This document shows positions 53,164 through 64,000 of a stretch of 64,000 bases of DNA, piece by piece. Under the pieces are notes generated by a model, which was not told the origin of the DNA, made no database searches, and saw nothing but the letters and a program-made list of their open reading frames with translations. Made by a program: the position numbers and the translations under genes. Origin of the DNA: Ianthella basta (lineage: Eukaryota; Porifera; Demospongiae; Verongiida; Ianthellidae); the NCBI GenBank assembly GCA_964019415.1, contig OZ025875.1:3878411-3942410 (forward strand), written 5' to 3'. The first letter of the stretch is position 1. Each line of letters starts with the position of its first letter.

Positions 53164-56100
53164 CCGTGTTCGGTAAGACGGGAGGTCTTGGTTTGGGTGG
53201 CGGTCTCGGTGCAGGGCTGGGAGGAGGAGCAGGAGGAGGCGCAGGGATGTTTGCCAGTCAGGCCGGTGCAACACCTGGAGGCCTGTTTTCAGGTATGCTT
53301 CTGTTGTTTGTCTAGTAACACAGAACTGCGCCCAAGCAGTGGTAGCTACCAAAAGTTGGTGATATGAATGTCTATTCAGGAGTATTGCGCACCCCATCCA
53401 GTATCCAGTTGGGAACATTATCCTGACAATATTGCTGTCAGTTTTTGTTACACTAGAATACACTCATTCAGACCAGCACTGAGTCAGTGCTTGTTGCTGC
53501 CACTGTGTACAGGTGTGGCTCTCCTTCCCACAGGAAATGGCTATCAGTGCTGCTGTATTTAGGAAATTTTTCAAGGGGAGGGGGAAGGGGAACTGAGGTT
53601 CCAAAACTTAATTGGGGAGGGGGGGATACTATGTTGACATATGGCTTGCCAAATTTTCAAGGGGGGGGGGGGGGGGGTGAGATTATAGCAAGGGGGATGA
53701 ATCTCCCCCCCCCCCTGTAATGCACCCATGGCTACACAATGTGCATATTTCAGAAATGAAACAAAAGTATAGAATATTAAGTAAAACAATGTGATTGAAT
53801 GACTGAATGATTTGCATGTAGGGAACTTTGGTCTGTTTGAAGTGGACAATTTTATCCATGTCTATTATTTCTTTACGTTTATTGTTTTATTTGATGCATT
53901 TCTGTTAACTCATTCCTCCAACTTCTTATTTAAATCTCTTCCAGTTCAAGTGCTTATTCACTGAAACGTTGCCTCATTCTCTCAATGCTTTATATTTTGA
54001 GCTACTCATTTGCTTCACTTCCTCCTCTCCCTCTCCTCTCCCTCTCTCCCACTCCTCTCCCACTCCTCTCCCTCTCCTCTCCTCTCCCTCTCCTCTCCCT
54101 CTCCTCTTCCTCTCCCTCTCCCCTCCCTCTCCTCTCCCTCTCCCCTCCCTCTCCCCTCCCTCTCCTCTCCCTCTCCTCTCCCTGTCCTCTTCCCCTCCCC
54201 TCCCTCTCCCCTCCCTCTCCTCTCCCTCTCCTCTCCCTGTCCTCTTCCCCTCCTCTCCCTCACCTCTCCCTCTCCTCTCCCTCACCTCTTCCCCTCCTCT
54301 CCCTCACCTCTCCCTCTCCTCTCCCTCACCTCTCCCTCTCCTCTCCCTCACCTCTCCCTCTCCTCTCCCTCTCTTCTCCCTCTCCTCTCCCTCTCTCCTC
54401 TCTCTCCTCTCCCTCTCCTCTCCCTTTCCTCTCCCACTCCTCTCCCTCTCCTCTCCCTCTCCTCTCTCTCTCCTCTCCCTCTCCTCTCCCTCTCCCCTCC
54501 CTCTCCCCTCCCTCTCCTCTCTCTCTCCTCTCCCTGTCCTCTTTCCCTCCTCTCCCTCTCCTCTCCCACCCCTCCCCTGCTGTGCCTGTAGGAGCAGGAC
54601 TGAGTACTCCAGTCCAGGCCAGCACTGGGCCCTTCACCCAGTCTGCTGGTCTGTTTCAGTCTCCCCAGACAGCAGGTGGTGCCAGTGGAGGGCTATTCAG
54701 TCAGGGTGGAGGTCAAAGCGTTGGAGGCATTGGACGAAGTCTCGGTGGAGGCTTGGGCACAGGTGCCTTGGGGATAGTGGCTTGGGGTGTGGTGTACGTT
54801 TTGTTCTATCATCTCTCTTTAGTGCAACAGTGCGTTCCTTTCCGTGGTGTACCCCATGGCATCCATTTTGTCTCATTCTGTGCTTTACACCTTCTCTCAA
54901 TTTACCCTTGATGTGCTATGGCTGTATTCCTTACTATGGGAACTAAGTGTTGCACTGGGGTAATTTGCTAAAGTTGGTTGTGTATGTTGCTTTAGTTGTG
55001 TTTGTCTGGTACATGCAGGTGGTGGTCTCGGTGGTGGTCTCAGTGGTGGACTTGGTGGCGGACTTGGTGGAGGCCTAGGCGGTGGACTAGGTGGTGGACT
55101 TGGTGGCGGGCTTGGCGGTGGACTAGGTGGTGGACTTGGTGGAGGGCTCGGTGGTGGGCTCGGTGGTGGACTTGGTGGTGGATTGGGTGGCGGTCTGGGC
55201 GGAGGTGGCCTTGCTTCAACTACAACTTCATCCGGCTTATTTGGTCAACAGCAGCCGGGGTCAGTGTTTGGTACCCCCGGCAGCCTCGGAGCAGGACTGG
55301 GAGGAGGGTTGGGTGCACTGGGAGGAGGTGGAGGAGGAGCCATGTTTTCGTCCAGTGAGTGCTGCTTGTTCTTAGATGGTTAATGCTGTTACAGTACATG
55401 TAATTGTGTAGTTATACTATTGTGTGTAATATCTGATGGAGGACATGTACGTACATTGGTGGCAGAGCACTTTTCACAAATTGCTCCTCCTGGTGTATCT
55501 TTGTACGTAAGTGTGAATGTGTTTGTAGTGTGTGTTGCTAAGCAACGAGGAGCTGTGATTGGTGCAGATTGTTGAGCTGACTCCTGTGTACTTGTATTAA
55601 AGTAGGACCCGACCATATTTTTTGATTTTTTGATTTTTGCTTTAAAAGCCTCTCAGACAGATAGTAAGTCTATTCTGAACTCGTCGTTTCTAAGAAGTAG
55701 TGGGAATAGGTTCATTTTGCCGAGAAGAGAAAGTATTAGGGCACGCCCGACATATTGTTTTAATTATCACACTGCACTGATAATTGGACAAAATGTCCGC
55801 CTGTGACAGTGAATATTAAACATCGTAGCAATGACCACGAACGACATGTCAGTGAAGCGAGATCTGCACAGACAGGCTGTGCACAATGTAATGGTGTCAA
55901 GGACTTGTGCTGAGTGTGATTTGCAATGTTGAGGCACCTTAGGAATATGTTAAGTACAGTACTGTTGTATAGCAGTGTGTAGTGTATAAACATAGTTACT
56001 GTACGTTTGTAGTTGCTGCACTTTGCATGCTGTTGGTGTGGATAGTTTCATGATTCACTTGTATTTGCAGATGTGCAGAATCTTGTGGGAACGCCAAAGA

Positions 56101-56281
56101 AGTATCAGGTAAGAATTCTGGGATGTGTGCTTGCATTGTGCTTGGCTGTTAGTGTGTCTTGTGTACTGTGTTCGTGTGTGTATGCGTGTGTGTGGGTGTG
56201 TGGGTGTGTGTGTGCATGCATGCATGCCTGTGTGTAGATAGATTCTGTTACACTGTGTCCACTTGTATGTTATGGTGACCT

Positions 56282-56314
<33 letters not shown>

Positions 56315-59300
56315 CCCCCCCACCCCCCCACACACACGTTTGACTAGCCCTTAGAAATAAGAGACACAGCTGTAATGAAGGGCAACACAATCAATGTCCA
56401 ATGCAGAATCCAGTGTGTGTCAGCCATGAAGGACTATGAGGCTAAGTGCTTGGAGGTGAGGTTGTCTGTGGGTTGGTGTTGCTAGAAGGGCTCAGATTGA
56501 GTCTTGGATACATTACAGTAGCACCATATATGTAATATATGGTTGGTATTGCTTGTTAATAAAGCAGCTGTCTAGTGTGCTAGCCCCTCCCAACAGCCTG
56601 TGTGCTTACCCCTTTTAGCATACTGGGCTACTTAAGATGTAACACTCCATCACTAGAGTGGGTTCTGCTTGCACAGGGTAGTTGTACCAGGAAACCTGTA
56701 CTTTAGGTGAAAGGTGTGGATAACCGCTATGTTCCTTTCATTAACAGTTTCTGAGGGAGAAACTTAGTGATGTCACGAATGACATCACTGATGTCGCAAA
56801 TGACATCATTGATGTCACAAATGACATCACTAAGCTAGAGCGTACACAACAGACCAGCACTCAGCTAGAGTGCTCACACAACAGACCAGCACTCCACTAG
56901 AGTGCTTATACAATAGACCAAAACTCAGCTAGAGTGCTTATACAACACACCAGCACTTCGAAGTACTCACACAACAGACTAGCCCTATGCTAGAGTGCTT
57001 ACATAGCAGATAAGCACTTGCTACAGTTCTCACACAAGAGTCTTTGCCCAATGAAGTTATTCTCTGTATTCCAGTATTTGTCTACAGCAATAATCGAGTT
57101 GGTACTGAATATGCATAGAGCGAGACAGCGTGTGGAATGAGAAAACATTTGTGGAGCGAAGCAGCGCGTCGAATGAGGCTGTGTTAAAATAGCTACATAC
57201 GTACGTAGTGCGTAGAGTGAGACAGCGCGTGGAGAGAGGCAGAGTGTTGAGTGAGGTCGTGTACGGAATGAGGCAGTGTGTGGAGTGAGACAGCGCATGG
57301 ACTAAAACAGCGCGTGGACTGAGGTTGTGTGTTGAGTTAGGCAGCACGTGGACTGAGACAACGCGTGAATTGAAGCTGTGCGATGACTTAGGCAGCGTGT
57401 AATGTGGCACACATGGATGCACCCCAACGTACTTTTACTAAGTCATACTCTTCCAGTTCTGTGGGCCTGACAGCAATAACAGATACTGTCCTCGATCTGC
57501 TGCACTTCGGTTGACGAGCCTCGTCCTAACTTCCCTTTAACACATTGCTATTCGATAACGTACAGTGACGTTTGTAGACGTCATCACAATGGCTGGTTTG
57601 TTGTTCAGGAAATTTTGTATAAAAAAACGGCATACTTAGAGCCCCATCTTGGTGAGTGTGCTGCACATCATCGTGTTTAGTGTTTTGTGGGTGCCTGGAA
57701 GAGTAGCCTTCTGGCTAAAGGTTCCCCACATTAAATAAGATCAATTATTATTATTATTATTATTATTATTTAGTAGTAAATATACCTTCATATTCGACTG
57801 AGAACAGAAGTGTGCTGTAGTCTCTTTTCGAGAATATAGCATTTAAACGTGCAAATTGTAACAAAATTACTACCAAGAAGGTGTTCTTCTTTATCTTCTC
57901 TGCGAACAGATGCATATATGCTCAGTTCTCAGTCGATTCTGAAACTTTACATTTCCCTACACCAAACCAGTGCAGCTACGTGTGTTTCAGGCGTCGTCTA
58001 GATATGCTGGTTTTGCTCTGGATGTTGGCGAGTATGCCATTTTCAACACCTTCAAACATCTTTCTCCAACCTTTCTCCGTTACGCTGATTGAACTTTCTG
58101 ATAAAGCTAAGATCATACTTCCTTCTCCTGCCATTCGTTTTTCGTGGAATCATTCAGAGAGCGAAAATATAATGTTTCAAAAAGGTGCAAATTTAGTGGC
58201 CATGTTAGTGGTTTCCAGGTATAACTACCCTGTGTGCTTGTGTGTAGGAATTGCGTTTTGAGGACTACCAGCAGGGTCGGAAGGGGAAGCAGCAGGGCGG
58301 AACACTTGGTGGCCTGGGACAGCTGGGGGCTGGCCTCAACACATCAGTAGGAGGTGAGTGCTGTGTTTGCTATACAGTACGTATGTATGTGTTCATGCCA
58401 CCATACTTACCATACATACCATATTTCTAACTGTGCTGTGAGCTACAGTATGGAGGTTGTGGTGTGAACATGTGTGTGCTTGTGTATGTGGAGGGGGGGG
58501 GGGCTTTACTTGAGCATGTATATAAGCATGGTATTACTAGAATCAGAGATGGGCTGTGAGTGTTTAAGGTAAATGTGGGCAATTTGGACAAACTTTGACA
58601 CTTGCTTAATATTTGAATGACAGACAGAAAGTCTACTAAGCATTAGGTTATCAAGGTGAAGCACTTTGTTTCCTCTACACTGATACATAGTAAGCCTTCT
58701 GTCCAACCTTACCTCAGGTTGTACCAAAGCCTATCTCTTATTTTCCTCCTCTTCTGTAGGCCTTGGTGGAGGGGGACTAGGTGGAGGTGGAGGACTGTTC
58801 CCGAGCAAGTCTGGGGGCGGTGGCTTGGGCTTGGGCCTTGGCCAGGTATGAAGAAGGATGCAGAGGAGTGTGTTAATTTGTGTTGACACATGCATGCACA
58901 CGTACTGGGCTGTAGATGGAGAGGAATGGATCTGCACTCCGTGAAGCGCAAGCACACTTTCCTGTATGGTTGTACCTACTCTGTATTGCAGGTTTCTAGT
59001 GGTTTGGGTGGAGGTCTAGGAGGTGGAGGACTCGGTGGTGGACTGACGTCTACTGTGGGTGGAGGGCTGAACAAGCCAGGAACATTAGGTCAGTGTTTGC
59101 AGCAGTGTACTGGACATACGTAGGCTACATTGCATCTCACTGTGTTGCCTGAGTGGCACTATTATTGTAGAGTACCGTATAGTGTGGTGTTTTCATGGGA
59201 GAGTGTTTTGCGAATTTTGTGGATAGGCTATGATTTGTAGAAATATTCTTCAACATTTCTGTAACCCTTGGAATCGGTGCTTATGTGTACGTGGGGTGGC

Positions 59301-59876
59301 GAACGTTTACAAGATGTTAGCACTGGTGGCCGGTAATAAGATGCAGCAGCAGTGGTGCATGCTCAGAAGGCACAACACCTCACTGCTGAGACTGCTACCA
59401 CCACAGCTGCTTCCCTACACCTGTGGCCTTCATGATCGAATCTGTGATTGATGTCGAATACGATGCTTTGAACAAGCTGATTCAGTGCTGCCTAAACCAG
59501 ACAGTGCACTGCCAATAGTAGGGCGAAGTGAAAGTGCTCTGCTCATAGTTTGTTTGGTGCAGAGTGTAATATCACAGTACCCAGTAGGAACTCCCTTGCG
59601 TATTGAAAGGACAGCAGAGTGCTGTGTTTTGTTTCCAAAGTATTCCCGGGCTGTCCCTTCAGTCGAGTGGCCAAAATGCAGCCACTGTACTGGGGGCGTG
59701 GCTTACATATCACCACTGTGCAGGGTACAACATTTTCTTGAGTATTACTGTTTTGGCAAAATATGATGTTTTGTGAAAGTACTCTCCCACCACAAAATTG
59801 ATGTTGGTGCTTCCTCATGTAGGTTTGGGCGGCGGCCTTGGTGCTGGACAGTCTGGTGGACTTGGAGCTGGCTTGG
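53164..59876 (+). CDS. NUP98: NUP98-like nucleoporin, N-terminal part with GLEBS motif
   Basis: Exons: 53164-53292, 54592-54762, 55019-55354, 56071-56108, 56348-56455, 58248-58353, 58760-58845, 58992-59088, 59823-59876; all phases agree. A first exon ATGGCAGCGC at 52993-53002 (donor GTGGGG) fits phase but is a guess. The diagnostic part spans three exons: NLVGTPKKYQ, then NTINVQCRIQCVSAMKDYEA, then ELRFEDYQQGRKGK. This is the GLEBS segment of NUP98, which binds RAE1/GLE2 at the nuclear pore and in mRNA export. Around it, repeats read GLGGG/GLGAG with few FG motifs (VFGKTG, GLFSQ, SGLFGQQQPGSVFGTPG), unlike the dense GLFG of vertebrate NUP98. The autoproteolytic C-terminal domain is not in the window. 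The last exon either splices on through G|GTCAGT or ends at TAG 59881-59883. Confidence 0.8.
53575..53715. repeat. G-tract / C-tract stretch
   Basis: Runs of 5-14 G, then a run of 10 C, in the second intron of the NUP98-like gene. G-quadruplex-prone by composition. Confidence 0.75.
54010..54590. repeat. CCCTCTCCTCT polypyrimidine array
   Basis: About 580 bp of almost pure pyrimidine made of CTCTCCCTCTCCTCTCCCTC units, ending at the acceptor TGCCTGTAG of the exon at 54592. Open frames across it are repeat artefacts. Confidence 0.95.
55035..55200 (+). repeat. GGTGGACTTGGTGGCGGGCT coding minisatellite
   Basis: 12-bp-based tandem repeat encoding (GLGG/GGGL)n inside the NUP98-like exon 55019-55354. 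Confidence 0.85.
56753..57425. repeat. Three short tandem repeat blocks
   Basis: 56,753-56,835: alternating GATGTCAC/GACATCA units containing CRE-like TGACATCA. 56,840-57,010: about 33-bp units (CTAGAGTGCTCACACAACAG + ACCAGCACTC). 57,105-57,420: about 20-24-bp units of the type GTGGAATGAGACAGCGCGTG. All lie in the intron between the GLEBS exons 56348-56455 and 58248-58353. Confidence 0.75.
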
Positions 59877-60034
59877 GTCAGTAGGTGGAGTGTATATGGT
59901 ATTGACATGCACAGTGTCCTTTACGTTAAACACACTCGATGCGTGTATGCATTGGAGAGTGTGCAGTAGCATTCTTTATGTATGGTGGTACAGATAGATG
60001 TGTAGTGTAGTGTAGTAGAGAACAGGCGAGGAAA

Positions 60035-60125
60035 GAATAATATGCCACCAATCAGTATCAAACCTGGGACCTATGCTCTAATGCATAGTTTTAGCTACCG
60101 AGCCAACTTCACTCGGTGATGACTA
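60035..60125 (-). mobile_element. tRNA-derived SINE
   Basis: On the minus strand: AGTTGGCTCGGTAGCTAAAA (A-box-like TGGCTCGGTAGC), then CATAGGTCCCAGGTTTGATACT (B-box-like GGTTTGATAC). Spacing is that of a tRNA gene, but the acceptor stem is not intact, so this is a SINE head and not a functional tRNA. Confidence 0.6.
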
Positions 60126-60879
60126 CTCACCCTCGGCGGTGTCATTATTCCTTTATTGCCTGATGATGGGATACATCAAAGGAGCCTTTGTATGTACGTA
60201 AATCATTTACTGCACTGCATCCATGCAGTAAACTGGCAAGTGCTGCTTTAACATAATTCAACAAAGTCATGAGAATCTATCAAACTAAATAAACGGTGAG
60301 AACAATGAATATACTCAACAGAAAACAGATAAAACAATGGGTTTGAGGACGTGTCTTTCATGGCTTCATGCCCAAACACTGAGGCTGGCACAGAGAAGTG
60401 CATGTAACTCTTCCAGAGCTGGTTCAGACCAAACCCCTACACTTTCCAAGAGGTGAAATGCCTGCAGATATTCTGCTGATGGACGATAATTATTACCCAT
60501 TGCTCACAAAGTGGCTCTGCCAGTTCAGCACAGACACATGCAAGATCAACAGTGAGCAGTATCCATTCAAGACTTTGCAGGACACACCTCTTGGTGTCAC
60601 CAAGCAAGTTTTCAGGAACAGTGCCAAAGTAACTTTTTCAGATTTCATCAATAATAGCAAAATTGCAATGTCTTTTAGACTGAGAAGGATGATAGTTTGT
60701 ACAAAGCTGTGTTCGTTTTGCCATTTTGGGTTACATCCAATAGGATGCATTCAAAGTGCAAATTATGGCACACGACAAATGTTTTGGCAATATGAACAAG
60801 GTCTAATGCAGCAGTCCTCTCCTTATGTGGATGCAGGAGCACAATGTGATTCCACCTCAGTTGTCACATGGTAGAATGC

Positions 60880-61180
60880 AGATACGTATATATTATATTG
60901 TCCACCCATCAAACACTGAGGCAGAGTTGCTCTGCATTGGAAATATCTGTAGCCTCATCGACAATGATGGCAAATACTTCAGCTTCCAGTACATCATGCA
61001 AAATTTCACACAAAATCTGATGAGCCATGAGAGCAATCAATTCGTTCACTATCTCTGGAGAAATATATTTTTTGTTGCAATGTATTGCTTCAAACCTGGA
61101 GAGTCTTCACAATGCAGCAGAAGCAGCTGCAGCAAATTCCCCTCAGAATCTTCTTATATGCATTTCCTGTGCAGCTTCTG
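60880..61180 (-). pseudogene. hAT transposase fragment (DUF4371/ZMYM1-like)
   Basis: Minus-strand reading: GLKQYIATKN, then a 1-nt shift, then YISPEIVNELIALMAHQIL, EAEVFAIIVDEATDIS, EQLCLSV, a stop, and WVDN. The VDEATDIS motif with the preceding helix is typical of the catalytic part of hAT transposases of the DUF4371/ZMYM1 type. One frameshift and one in-frame TGA (expected Arg) show it is dead. The sequence at 60,400-60,870 on the same strand may be its decayed continuation. Confidence 0.7.
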
Positions 61181-61194
61181 ATCAGCCTGAATTT

Positions 61195-64000
61195 GAACAC
61201 TTAGCTGAACTGTTACAGTAGGTTGCACATTGTTCCAATACCCTGGCCAGTAAAAACATTCCTTCAGCTTGCCATGTGTCTTGTCGGCACCTAGGTGACC
61301 ACCCAATGCTCCACTGTGTAGCTCCTGCACAATCTGCTTACAGTACTTCCCAGGCACAATAAGGTGGAGGGTGAGTGTGGTGCCATCTGCACTCTCATAC
61401 ATTCGCCATAGAAGACCATCCTTCACCCTTAACTGATTCCGCAACTGGAAACGTCTCTTGGAGGTTGGTGAATGGCCTTGCAATTTCACCTTTGGAGCTT
61501 CTGAAATCTACTCCTTTGCTTTCAAAGCATCACCAATGTTGGGGTCATTCAGTTGGGCTCCCCACAACTCCTGGTGGGGGACAATCAGGAGATAAGGTCT
61601 GCTTCCTTCACAGTGTTGACTGGTGCAGAGTCAGTTGTGAACTGCTCCACGTCTGTAGCATGTGACTCATGCCCACACTGCTGACAGAGGATTCTGGAAA
61701 GTGCATCCGCATTGAGGTGCTTTCAGCCAGCCCTGTGAACTACATCAAAGTCGAATTCCTGCAACTGTTCCAGCCATCTTGCGAGTTGGCCCTCTGGGTT
61801 CCTAAAGTTTCTCAGCCAAGTGAGAGATCCATGGTCTGTATGAACCACAAAGTGCCAGCCCAAGAGGTACAATCTGAGCTGCTGTGGGTAGGTTACAACG
61901 GCTAGCAACTCGCTTCTGGTAACACAGTAGCCCTGCTCTGCTTTCGTGAGTACTCAGCTGGCATAGGCAATGACTGTCTCTTTACCCTCCTCCACTCCCC
62001 GAGAGAGGACTGCTCCTATGCCCCCGTTACTTGCATTGGTGTCAAGAATGAAGGTCTTGGTATAATCAGGGAAGGCAAGGATTGGTGCAGACACCAACTT
62101 CCCTCAAAGCTTCTGAAAAGCCTCCTCACATGACTCTGTCCACAGGAACTCCCGATCTTCCTCTGTCAGTCAGTGGAGGGGCTTTGCAATTGTGGCAAAA
62201 TCCTTGATGAAACACTGGTAGTAGTTATCCAGACCAAAGAACTGCTGAACTTCCTTGCGGCTTCTAGGAGTGGGCCAGTTGGTCAGGGCAGCTACCTTCG
62301 TAGGATCCATTGCAACCCCTTGATCTGAGACTATGTGGCCAAGGAAAGGCACCTCATCCTGATCAAATGTGAACTTAGATGGTTTCAACTTGAGTCCTGC
62401 CTCCTGGAAGCGGTTCCTCAGGTTGTGCAAATGCTCAGAGAAGGTTCTTCCCAAGATGATGACATTATCCAAGTACACGAGGCAGCTCTGCCAATGAGGT
62501 CCAGCCAAGGCACAGTCCATGAGTCTCTGAAATGTGGCAGGGGCATTGCACAGACCAAATGGCATCACGTTAAACTCGAAGAGTGCCTCAGGGGTGCAAA
62601 CTGCTGTCTTCTCTCAGTCCTCAGGTTGCACTTTCACCTGCTAGTAACCACTGAGCAGGTCACGGGGGGGGGGGGGGGGGGGGGTGAGGATACAGTACAA
62701 GATCCCGTGAGCTTGTCCAAGGTCTCATCGATCCAGGAAAAGGGGTAGGCATGGGGTAGGCATCCTTCCTGGTCACACTGTGTAGCTGGCGGTAGTCAAC
62801 ACAGAACTGCATTAAACCATCGTTCTTCCGGACCAATACTAGTGGTGATGCCCAAGGACTACTGGAAGGGCTGATGATTCCTTTCTGCAGCATGTCACTT
62901 CTCCTCCGATTTCCATCTCAGACATGGGGGGTACCTGCACAGTTGTCATGAGAGACACTGTTACTGGTTCTGAGTTGTCTTCTGGGGTACTCCTATCTCC
63001 TGTCACCAGCGGTATTCTGAGTTCCATTTCCACCAACTGATAACATGCGTGATGCAGTGTCAATGGTGCACTGATGGTCTGCCAGGAAGTCCAGACCAAG
63101 GGTAACATCGGCTGACAACTGATCCACTACTATCACTGGCACTTGGAAACACTCACTTCCGAAGGACACGTCTGCAGTTGCCTTTCCTCGAACTGACAGG
63201 GGTGTTCCCTCAACTCCGACCAACCATGACCTAGGAGATGACTCCTAGGGATTCCATATGGGACAGTTCCTCCTTCACTTTCCTGCGAAGTGGTAATGGG
63301 ACATTCCCTGGGAGTGTGTAGAGCAAAAGGTGTGACATCTAGCTTGAGGTTGATTTGAAAATCACCATGGGCAGGAAATTGGGTAGTGACGTCATCCATC
63401 CGGTTCAGGTCCATGTCTGACCTCAGCAACTTTTGCCAAGAGGTTGAGTTCCTCAATGGCTGGTAGTCCTAATAGGTTCTGCTCCAGCCCTCTGACCATG
63501 TAGACTTGCTGGCTGGAGGGAGACCTTTCCCTTTGAAGGCAGGGTGACCCTGACCTGGCCCAAGACCTTTAGTGGTTGATGATCTGGCCCAGGGTAGGGT
63601 CTTGGTTGGCACTTGTAGGGGTACATCTCCTCTATGATGGCAGTGACTTCAGCTCCTGTATCTAGCTTGAAGGGCATAGACTGGTTGTTGACAGCAATAG
63701 TAGCAGTCCAGGATGATAGGTTTCCTGTTACAATGGTGTTCAGGTAGGCTACCTTATAGTCTTCCACTGGTTGGGTGGTGACTTCAGCTACACTCTTGCT
63801 GAAGCACTGGGCGCTGTAGTGGCCTTTCTTCTTGCACTTATGGCAGATAGCTTCTTTTGCAGGACAGGTACCATGTGGGTGTGGGCCCTTGCCACACCTG
63901 GTACACTTCTGGCTTCGCTGCTGCTGTGGTCTCTGCTGGGGTCTCTGCGGGGGTGCACTTGTTTTGGGTCTGCGACTGCTGCTGCTCCTGTCTGTCTTCA
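61195..64000 (-). mobile_element. Ty3/gypsy LTR retrotransposon, decayed, runs off the window
   Basis: Reading the minus strand from the window end: two CCHC-type knuckles (CTRCGKGPHPHGTC; CHKCKKKGHYSAQC, about 63,800-63,905); aspartic protease FKLDTGAEVTAI (about 63,650) and VTLGLDFLADHQ; reverse transcriptase start [15 protein letters not shown] and MPFGLCNAPATFQRLMD; catalytic box YLDN where YxDD is expected (about 62,480); RNase H part HFVVHTDHGSLTWL (about 61,830); integrase zinc-binding HSGALGGHLGADKTHGKLKE (about 61,300). The order PR-RT-RH-IN is Ty3/gypsy. Several frameshifts, an 18-G run at 62,665-62,683 and loss of the integrase core make it inactive. The integrase ends abruptly at about 61,195, against hAT-derived sequence. 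No LTR is visible. Confidence 0.85.

Noticed and set aside
53969-54946. 325-codon Ser/Pro/Leu-rich ORF
   Set aside because: It reads a CT-rich intronic array; only 54592-54762, in another frame, is exon.
60398-60874. Plus-strand 158-codon ORF
   Set aside because: No family recognised; the better-supported reading is minus-strand hAT transposase just downstream, of which this may be the decayed continuation.

Overview
This is a metazoan nuclear genome window: genes with many short GT-AG introns, long (GT)n/(CA)n microsatellites, non-LTR, Penelope-like, Ty3/gypsy and hAT remnants, MITEs, and animal genes (NFXL1, SRA1, CCDC22, NUP98-like, a CARD-NACHT-LRR receptor, a Neuralized-type NHR domain). 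Short introns combined with an NLR and an NHR/kinase suggest an early-branching marine animal such as a sponge. That placement is an inference; nothing in the window proves it.

Layout. 1-20,856 (+): the 3' part of an NFXL1 orthologue, eight exons ending in a C-terminal membrane anchor. Its largest intron (733-18,119) holds the most unusual content of the window: a same-strand array of twelve U2-snRNA-like genes (nine uninterrupted), plus a 3' fragment and an old diverged relic. The copies keep U2 architecture (5' end, stem I, IIa, IIb with UUCG loop, Sm site, stems III and IV) with compensatory changes, but all share an altered branch-site recognition segment. The units also carry a tRNA-derived inverted-repeat element, a 5'-truncated non-LTR insertion, a Penelope-like insertion with a hammerhead ribozyme, and foldback insertions.

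21,627-24,075: a RING protein (-) and a TKL-like kinase (+) start about 146 bp apart, sharing a promoter region. 26,783-28,503 (+): two exons of an NHR domain, possibly distal exons of the kinase gene. 28,500-33,470: repeats and foldback elements. 33,477-41,019 (-): an eight-exon CARD-NACHT-LRR receptor of about 997 residues, with MITEs in its introns. 41,700-42,320 (+): a non-LTR retroelement fragment. 43,979-46,206 (-): complete six-exon SRA1 (218 aa). 46,303-52,313 (+): complete thirteen-exon CCDC22 (630 aa), divergent from SRA1 across 96 bp. 53,164-59,876 (+): a NUP98-like nucleoporin with a GLEBS motif and GLGGG-rich repeats instead of dense GLFG repeats. 60,000-64,000: a tRNA-derived SINE, a broken hAT transposase and a decayed Ty3/gypsy element (-).

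The protein genes are mostly unrelated housekeeping or immune genes. The exon chains were assembled by hand from splice sites, reading phase and family recognition; phases close for NFXL1, SRA1, CCDC22 and the NLR. NUP98 (both ends) and the kinase/NHR locus remain incomplete.
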